Source: a virus
Direction: 5' to 3' (one strand)
IMG/VR virus record: IMGVR_UViG_3300040751_003512
Span: 1-43,864 of that record
DNA: 43,864 nucleotides
A program made the position numbers and the translations under genes. Positions 38,753 through 43,864 of this stretch are shown here, piece after piece. Numbering within the stretch: position 1 is the first letter of the stretch; each line of letters starts with the position of its first letter. Under the pieces are notes generated by a model. That model was not told where the DNA came from and did no database searches. It saw only the letters and a list, made by a program, of their open reading frames with translations.

Positions 38753-40711
38753 TTAGTTGTTGGTCCTCACAGCACAGTTTACCAGTTTGATTCCTGCTTC
38801 TGTGTTAGATTCCAGTGCCCTACCAATGACGTTGAAAGGAGAGATTGACTCGCCCTGCGCCACTGCTCTAGCACAACCTTTGATTGATGAAGTAACAAGT
38901 CTTTGACCTTTGTTGACTACACCTGTAACCCTAACCGGTGTTCTACCCGTCATTGCCACGAATGGGTGTGTGTCATTGTCACCTGCACCTGCGTTCATCA
39001 TGTATGCTGGTTTGTCCGAGATAACACCAAAAACGTCCTGAGACATTTCTGAAGTTGCTTCCGTGATCTCTGCTGTACCGCCTACTTCTACAACTGAACC
39101 AATTTCCATAGGAGCGTCTGCTTCGAAACGCTCCGCCACGTCCGCGTACTGTGCCGCTGATGCAGTGGTTGATAAAACGTTGGTTGATGGATTGTAACTC
39201 AGACCAGTGTCCGTCTCAATGCCCTGTGTGCCAGTTGCTCCGTCAACGAATGTCAAGTAAACAGTCTCGTTGGCAGTGTTGTTGGCAGACACCGTCACGT
39301 TCGTTGCTTCTGTTGCCGTGTCAGCATTACCTGTTACTGCACCAGTCAAATCTCCAGCAAAGCCTGTTGCTGTAAGCACACCTGAACTACTGTTGAAAGT
39401 TAGGTTGGTTCCTGACTTAGGACCCAAATCTCCAGTGGCCGCTGTTGTGAAAAGTACATTACAACTGGTATCACTGCTTTCATCTGCTACTGTAACTGCC
39501 GTTGCCACATCAGCAGTACCTGTGACGTCTCCAGTCACGTTACCTTCAATGTTCGCAACTAACGTACCTGTGGTGATAGTCAAGTTACCTGTTGATGCAC
39601 CAGTACCAGTTGTTGTACCAACTATGAACTTGTCCTCTGATTCGTCCCAACCCATAAAACCGTTGTTACCTGTTGAACCACGCTCAAGGATTAACCCTAA
39701 GTCGTTCGCGTTAGAACCTGTGTTACCTGATCCCAACTCGATCAACGCATCTTCTATGGTTGTGTTCGTTGAACTGTTGGTCACTGTCGTGCCGTTGGTT
39801 GTCAAGTTACCTGAGATCACAACGTTACCTGAGAAGGTTGCCGTTGTATCATTGATCACAAGTTCCGTGTTACCATCTGCTGTTACTGTGAACGCACCAT
39901 CTGAACCCGTGTCTGACACTACTGCTGTGGTGTTGCCCGCAGTCAGTGTGGTTGATGACAGACTTGATAGTCCGTTGTCAATGTAGGCCTTGATCGACTG
40001 CTGTGAAGCAACAGAAGTGGCACTGTTTGATGACAGGTCATCCTCGTCTTTGAAGAATCCTGATAGGAAGTTACCCGAGTCGATGTTTGAAAGTGAGTTA
40101 CCTGTTCCGTTGGCATCAAAAGTCTTGTTAGTGAACGTCTGAGTTCCAGCCAGTGTTGCCACCGTGCTGTCGATCGCCACAGTCAGTGTGTTACCTGATC
40201 CTGTTGTGTCAATACCCGTACCACCTGCTATATCAAGTGTTTCTGAATCAAGGTCGATGCTCAATGCACCACCTGAATCACCCTGGAAGTCAAGGTCTGA
40301 CGCTGTTACTTGTGCGTCAACGTATGCCTTGATCGACTGCTGTGTGGCCAGTGCTGTGTCTGAGTCACCTGATAGATCATCTTGGTCAAGGATGCTGTTG
40401 ACCCTTGCACCTGATCCACCCAACTGCATACCAGAATCAGTAACTGTTACTTCTGTGTTACTGTTTGCTGTGATAGTCAGTGTACCTGACGCTCCTGTGC
40501 CTGACACAGTGGCATTCGTCGCGTTACTGTCCGTTGTGATACTTGTTGTTGAGATCGCATTGATTGAATCGTCAACGTATTTCTTGTTGGCCGTGTCCCC
40601 GTCAGCACTTGGTGCCGCAGTTGACAGACCTGTTATCGTTCCCGCACTTGCTGATATCGTGATATCACCAACTGAAAGACCGTTCTTTACTCTAAAGTTT
40701 CTTGTTGTCAT
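38753..40711 (-). CDS. tail fibre-type protein 2 with C-terminal G2/IMC-like domain
   Basis: A 652-residue fibre protein. It starts MTTRNFRVKNGLSVGDI and carries ADGDTANKKYVDD and ASQQSIKAYIDN modules. The C-terminal 130 residues (QYADVAERFEADAPMEIGS-V, then VFGVISDKPAYMMN, TGRTPVRVTGVVNKGQRLV) form a compact domain also present in fibre 3. It resembles the end domains of phage fibres grouped with peptidase G2/intramolecular chaperones, but no catalytic residues can be pointed out by eye. It shares DNA-level repeats with fibres 1 and 3. GGGAG precedes the start. Confidence 0.78.
   Translation of the reverse strand: MTTRNFRVKNGLSVGDITISASAGTITGLSTAAPSADGDTANKKYVDDSINAISTTSITTDSNATNATVSGTGASGTLTITANSNTEVTVTDSGMQLGGSGARVNSILDQDDLSGDSDTALATQQSIKAYVDAQVTASDLDFQGDSGGALSIDLDSETLDIAGGTGIDTTGSGNTLTVAIDSTVATLAGTQTFTNKTFDANGTGNSLSNIDSGNFLSGFFKDEDDLSSNSATSVASQQSIKAYIDNGLSSLSSTTLTAGNTTAVVSDTGSDGAFTVTADGNTELVINDTTATFSGNVVISGNLTTNGTTVTNSSTNTTIEDALIELGSGNTGSNANDLGLILERGSTGNNGFMGWDESEDKFIVGTTTGTGASTGNLTITTGTLVANIEGNVTGDVTGTADVATAVTVADESSDTSCNVLFTTAATGDLGPKSGTNLTFNSSSGVLTATGFAGDLTGAVTGNADTATEATNVTVSANNTANETVYLTFVDGATGTQGIETDTGLSYNPSTNVLSTTASAAQYADVAERFEADAPMEIGSVVEVGGTAEITEATSEMSQDVFGVISDKPAYMMNAGAGDNDTHPFVAMTGRTPVRVTGVVNKGQRLVTSSIKGCARAVAQGESISPFNVIGRALESNTEAGIKLVNCAVRTNN
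39231..39288. repeat. 58-base repeat shared by fibre genes 2 and 3 (copy 1)
   Basis: Identical at all 58 bases to 41247-41304. It encodes the TVYLTFVDGATG region before the C-terminal domain. Confidence 0.88.
39944..39994. repeat. 51-base repeat shared by fibre genes 2 and 3 (copy 1)
   Basis: Identical at all 51 bases to 41771-41821. It encodes the IKAYIDNGLSSLSSTTL segment. Confidence 0.88.
40035..40072. repeat. 38-base repeat shared by fibre genes 1 and 2 (copy 2)
   Basis: Second copy of the 38-base block at 38110-38147. Confidence 0.85.
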
Positions 40712-40750
40712 GGTTCCATTTCTCCCGCATGATTTTTGTTAATGTATGGA

Positions 40751-40758
40751 TATTTATG
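40751..40758 (-). promoter_or_regulatory. late-type promoter CATAAATA for fibre 2
   Basis: 40 bases before ATG 40711. The leader has GGGAG (complement of 40722-40726) ten bases before the ATG. The 69-base gap to fibre 3 shows no clear terminator. Confidence 0.6.
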
Positions 40759-40780
40759 CGGTTTTTGGAAATTTTAACAG

Positions 40781-42340
40781 TTACACTTTAAGAACGCATT
40801 CCACCAGTTTGACGCTAGAATCACCGTTTGATTCCAGTGCTACCCCAACCATAATTGATCCAGTGTTTGATGCTGTGGCATGACCGTTGTCGTCCACGTA
40901 CACCGCCTGTCCTTTGGTCACCGCACCTGTTACTTTCACTGGCACACGTCCTTTTAGTGCGACAGCCTGTCCCTCGCTGTTGGAATTCATGAGGTACGCC
41001 GGAGCAGTAGAGATAACACCCACCGGTATAGAATCCTGCATGGCAGGTTCCACTTCAGGTAAAATATCCATATCTCCATTCCCTGGTCCTATCGTAACCC
41101 TGACCACAGTGCCCGGCTCCAGATCTCCGGTGGACGTGGTGTATTTCTCAGCCAAGTCAGCGTACTGTGCCTGTGAGGCAGTGGTCGTCAACACATTGGT
41201 ACTTGGGTTGTAACTCAAACCAGTGTCCGTCTCGATGCCCTGCGTTCCAGTTGCTCCGTCAACGAATGTCAAGTAAACAGTCTCGTTGGCAGTGTTGTTG
41301 GCAGTCACAGTCACGTTTGTTGCCTCAGTGGCAGTGTCCGCATTACCTGTTACTGCACCAGTCACATTACCTTCTATGTTAGCAACTAGTGTTCCCGTTG
41401 ATACTGAGATACCACCCGACTTGTCAGCCGCTGTTGCAGTTGTCGTACCCATTGCGAATTTGTCTGCTGACTCATCCCAAATAATTGCCGCGTTGTTACC
41501 TGTTGAACCTCTTTCGATAATAAGACCAGCGTCATTCGATGATGCTGATATACCTGTGTTAAGTTCAATTAAGTTATCATTGATTGTTGTGTTAGTCGTA
41601 GCAACTGTTGTGGTCGTACCGTTGACCGTGAAGTCTCCTGTCACGATAACGTTACCACTGAAAGTTGCTGACGTGTCGTTGATCACTAATTCCGTGTTGC
41701 CTTCTGCCGTCACAGTGAACGCACCGTCTGAACCTGTGTCAGACACCACCGCTGTGGTGTTGCCCGCTGTCAGTGTGGTTGATGACAGACTTGATAGTCC
41801 GTTGTCAATGTAGGCCTTGATAGACTGCTGTGAAGCAACTGCTGTGGCACTGTCTGATGACAGGTCGTCCTCGTCCTTGAATGCCGCACTGGCGAAGTCC
41901 GCAGTCTCTATGTTCGAGATCGAGTTGCCTGTGCCGTTGGCATCAAATGTTTTATTTGTAAAAGTTAAAGTGTCGCCGGCTATGTTGGCATCCTGTGCGT
42001 CAACGTAGTCGATGATGGCACCAGCAGTCACCAAAGCGGTGTCTGAATCATTAGATGCCAGTGTCTCTGATACGTTGATGATGGCACTACCAGCAAAATC
42101 TGCCACTTCTAAATTTGTAATACTGTTTCCTGTGCCATTCGCATCTATTGTTTTGTTTGTGAAAGTGAGTGTGTCCGAGGCTATTAGGGCATCCTGATCG
42201 TCCACATATTTTTTGTTAGACACATCACCATCAGCACTTGGTGCCGCTGTTGCTAGTCCCGTGATTGTGTTATTGACTGCGGATATTACAATATCGCCGC
42301 ATTCAAGTCCGTGATTTACGAAAAAATTTCTTGTTGTCAT
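40781..42340 (-). CDS. tail fibre-type protein 3, paralog of fibre 2
   Basis: A 519-residue fibre protein. The N-terminus MTTRNFFVNHGLECGDIV is parallel to fibre 2. There are two DTLTFTNKT-[IF]-DANGTGN repeats (near 55 and 120), then the shared KDEDDLSSDSAT and IKAYIDNGLSS modules. The C-terminal domain starts QYADLAEKY, with VGVISTAPAYLMNSN and KGRVPVKVTGAVTKGQ, clearly related to fibre 2 but diverged and with a Gly-Pro-Gly-Asn insertion. Blocks of 51 and 58 bases are identical to fibre 2 at the DNA level. AGGA precedes ATG 42340. Confidence 0.78.
   Translation of the reverse strand: MTTRNFFVNHGLECGDIVISAVNNTITGLATAAPSADGDVSNKKYVDDQDALIASDTLTFTNKTIDANGTGNSITNLEVADFAGSAIINVSETLASNDSDTALVTAGAIIDYVDAQDANIAGDTLTFTNKTFDANGTGNSISNIETADFASAAFKDEDDLSSDSATAVASQQSIKAYIDNGLSSLSSTTLTAGNTTAVVSDTGSDGAFTVTAEGNTELVINDTSATFSGNVIVTGDFTVNGTTTTVATTNTTINDNLIELNTGISASSNDAGLIIERGSTGNNAAIIWDESADKFAMGTTTATAADKSGGISVSTGTLVANIEGNVTGAVTGNADTATEATNVTVTANNTANETVYLTFVDGATGTQGIETDTGLSYNPSTNVLTTTASQAQYADLAEKYTTSTGDLEPGTVVRVTIGPGNGDMDILPEVEPAMQDSIPVGVISTAPAYLMNSNSEGQAVALKGRVPVKVTGAVTKGQAVYVDDNGHATASNTGSIMVGVALESNGDSSVKLVECVLKV
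41247..41304. repeat. 58-base repeat shared by fibre genes 2 and 3 (copy 2)
   Basis: Second copy of 39231-39288. Confidence 0.88.
41771..41821. repeat. 51-base repeat shared by fibre genes 2 and 3 (copy 2)
   Basis: Second copy of 39944-39994. Confidence 0.88.
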
Positions 42341-42383
42341 TGTTGTTCCTCATAATTTGAAACGTTGATGTATCGCTAGGCCG

Positions 42384-42426
42384 TAAAAAAACGCCCCAAC
42401 AGTGATATTTACCATTGGGGCGTTTT
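42384..42426 (-). terminator. terminator after fibre 4 with a late-promoter motif in its loop
   Basis: Minus strand: AAAACGCCCCAA, 15-base loop, TTGGGGCGTTTT and more Ts (arms 42415-42426 and about 42388-42399, T run to 42384). The loop contains GTAAATA. The hairpin lies 34 bases after the fibre 4 stop and 44 bases before ATG 42340 of fibre 3. Confidence 0.88.
42406..42412 (-). promoter_or_regulatory. late-type motif GTAAATA inside the terminator loop
   Basis: GTAAATA in the loop of the terminator, about 66 bases upstream of fibre 3. It is the only TAAATA-type motif in this gap. It is a candidate promoter for fibre 3, which otherwise has none. Confidence 0.45.
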
Positions 42427-42460
42427 GAATTATCGTTAAGGTCTAGTTTTGCCTACGTGT

Positions 42461-43864
42461 TTACTGTGCTAACGAGTACTGAACCTTGACAGCCTGTGTG
42501 CCCGAGTTCAATGCAGTCGCCTGCACGTTGACAGTGTTTGATCCATCGTGTTCGAACGATATGTCAACTATGTCACCTGCCGCCGTGTTTGTCACAGCGT
42601 AAGTTGTACCGTAAGCAGTTGAACCATCATGTAGTACAGTGGCCTTCATCGCAGAGTACTGCGTGTTACCTGAGTCTTGTACTGTGATGAACAGTTCCGC
42701 AGATCTGTAAGTCGCCGCGTTAAAGCTCATGATCGTCACCGCACTTGAACCTGACACAGATATCGCTGATGTCTCTGATCTAGCAACACCACCTGTCACC
42801 AACGCACTGTTGTCAGCACCAGTGATAGCAAATATCCTCGCACCCGAGTGAGGGGCAGAAGTAAATGTTATGTTGGTTCCTGAAACACTGTAGTTCTCAG
42901 TTGGTTCTTGGTACACGTTGTCTATGTAAACGAAAACGTTGTTCGCTGATTCTGGAGCAGAGCTGAAGAAACCAGTGAACGTAGTTGTTGATCCGTCACC
43001 TGTGGTTGATTCCTTGGTGAAAGTTGGAGCGTCGCCCGCCGTCGCAAAGTCAACGTAAGTGGATCCATCCTGACAACCTTCGTATTTTCCAGTTGTTGTG
43101 TTGAATCTGATCAATCCTGGAGCACCAGTTGGTCTCTCACTCGTCGTACCGTTTGGTAGTCTCAACGCATCTGTTGAACCACCCACGTCTAAGTCATACG
43201 CTGGTGAACTTGTTCTTACACCAACATGGTCCTCTGAACCATCTATGAATAAAGCGTGTGTGTCACCGTTGGATTCAAATCTAGCATCTACCGAAGCAGA
43301 ACCTTCATTGAACGTGAAGTTACCACCGTTTACGTCAACAGCACCAGTCATTGACACTGCTGTTGATATCGCCACAGCACCTGTTGAGTCTGTGAGTACG
43401 ATAGCCGCTGTGCCGTCATTTGCTCTTATGTTGGTAGCATTTACTGACGTCGCTGTAGCAGTTGTGAATGTACCCGCCGCCGCACTGTTGGCACCGATAG
43501 TTGTACCGTCAATTGCGCCACCGTTTATGTCTGCCGTGTCAGTGGTGAAAGTCACACCACTTGCCACTGTAAACGCTTGGCTGGCTGTTATCAACTCTGA
43601 ACTGTTTGTGGTGTCAAACTTCAAGTATGAGTTTGAACCTTCCTTGATGTCCAAAGCCGCCGCTGTGTTGTCAGTTAGTGTGATACCTATCGTTGTGCCG
43701 TCTGCACTGATTGTGTCAAGTGCTACGTCGCCGGCGTTCGTGATGTTACCGTCACTTACTGATAATGAACTCACAGTAGCCGCCGCGGCTGATGCCGCAC
43801 CGATCGTCACACCGTCCAGTGATCCACCGTTGATGTCTGCTGTGGTCAACACCGAACTAGCGAT
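42461..43864 (-). CDS. tail fibre-type protein 4, N-terminal part missing
   Basis: The frame is open to the window edge (the first in-frame GTG, at 43852, is preceded by further codons without a stop), so at least 467 residues of a longer fibre are visible. Two repeats of the type ADINGG-x-[LI]-DG-x-TIGA-x-SAAA (near the visible N-terminus and about 90 residues on) are typical of phage fibres. LRLPNGTTSERPTGAPG and a FVYIDNVYQEPTENY module follow. The last 85 residues (RSAELFITVQDSGN to VQYSLAQ) resemble the tandem domains of fibre 1. A terminator follows the stop. Confidence 0.78.
   Translation of the reverse strand: MASSVLTTADINGGSLDGVTIGAASAAAATVSSLSVSDGNITNAGDVALDTISADGTTIGITLTDNTAAALDIKEGSNSYLKFDTTNSSELITASQAFTVASGVTFTTDTADINGGAIDGTTIGANSAAAGTFTTATATSVNATNIRANDGTAAIVLTDSTGAVAISTAVSMTGAVDVNGGNFTFNEGSASVDARFESNGDTHALFIDGSEDHVGVRTSSPAYDLDVGGSTDALRLPNGTTSERPTGAPGLIRFNTTTGKYEGCQDGSTYVDFATAGDAPTFTKESTTGDGSTTTFTGFFSSAPESANNVFVYIDNVYQEPTENYSVSGTNITFTSAPHSGARIFAITGADNSALVTGGVARSETSAISVSGSSAVTIMSFNAATYRSAELFITVQDSGNTQYSAMKATVLHDGSTAYGTTYAVTNTAAGDIVDISFEHDGSNTVNVQATALNSGTQAVKVQYSLAQ

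Noticed and set aside
39270-39986. Long plus-strand open frame (238 residues) opposite fibre 2, and similar ones at 40164-40742, 41286-41813 and 38269-38616
   Set aside because: They lie wholly antisense to clear fibre genes, are Val/Pro/Ser-rich low-complexity products of the fibre codon pattern, and have no start signals or motifs.
39231-41821. Considered a CRISPR or tandem-repeat array
   Set aside because: Repeats are few, long, unequally spaced and in frame within paralogous fibre genes.

Overview
This window is part of the genome of a tailed DNA phage with a contractile tail, related to T4 and closest in style to the T4-like phages of marine bacteria (cyanophage/pelagiphage-type myoviruses). 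The evidence is a set of recognisable T4 core genes: uvsW, uvsX, uvsY, gp32, both terminase subunits (gp16, gp17), gp4, gp18, gp19, gp13, gp14, gp15 and gp1. There are also features typical of marine relatives: an enlarged tail sheath, repeat-built tail fibres, a SprT-like protease, and very tight packing with ATGA/TAATG overlaps. No host marker gene (such as a photosynthesis gene) lies in the window, so the host cannot be named. No tRNA, rRNA, CRISPR array or insertion sequence was seen. All intergenic gaps are under about 160 bases.

Layout. (1) 1-2609, minus: 5' part of the UvsW helicase gene, preceded by an unknown 449-residue gene; both are read from a good sigma70-type promoter at 2644-2671. 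(2) 2675-3157, plus: SprT-like metalloprotease. (3) 3143-15636: an island of surface-sugar genes in three strand blocks. It holds a GNGPS (sialyltransferase/DUF115-like) protein, four paralogous capsule-type glycosyltransferase-like proteins, three GT-A type transferases, a GT61 transferase, a sulfotransferase, an SGNH hydrolase, an FkbM methyltransferase, a sugar-nucleotide epimerase, a radical SAM protein and a HAD phosphatase. The island separates uvsW from uvsY, which are close neighbours in T4. (4) 15620-18483, minus: recombination/replication core uvsY, a small acidic gene, uvsX and gp32. (5) 18612-32748, minus: morphogenesis genes. In transcription order they are gp13, a small coiled-coil gene, gp1 dNMP kinase, gp18 sheath, gp19 tube, a second tube-like protein, a 125-residue gene, gp4, gp16, two unknowns, gp17 and a 710-residue acidic protein. 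A degenerate HNH-like gene (30833-31192, plus) lies opposite gp1. (6) 32792-35859, plus: gp14, gp15 and a Nudix hydrolase. (7) 35856-43864, minus: four tail-fibre-type genes, the last running off the window.

How it works together. Recombination-dependent replication (UvsX/UvsY/UvsW/gp32) feeds DNA to the terminase and to neck and tail assembly. Late genes seem to be driven by T4-type late promoters (TATAAATA-like). Two classes are visible. The sheath and the fibre genes have a late motif 40-90 bases upstream plus a strong Shine-Dalgarno. At least nine other genes have a TAAATA motif only 5-8 bases before the ATG and no Shine-Dalgarno, which would predict leaderless mRNAs. Three minus-strand terminators sit in the same gaps as late-promoter motifs. 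The sugar island most likely remodels a cell-surface or virion glycan (my inference), and the sulfotransferase suggests a sulfated product.

The points most worth following up are the glycan/sulfation island, the leaderless late-promoter pattern, the roughly 600-residue insertion in the sheath, and the short 'W...W' modules shared by sheath, neck and fibre proteins.
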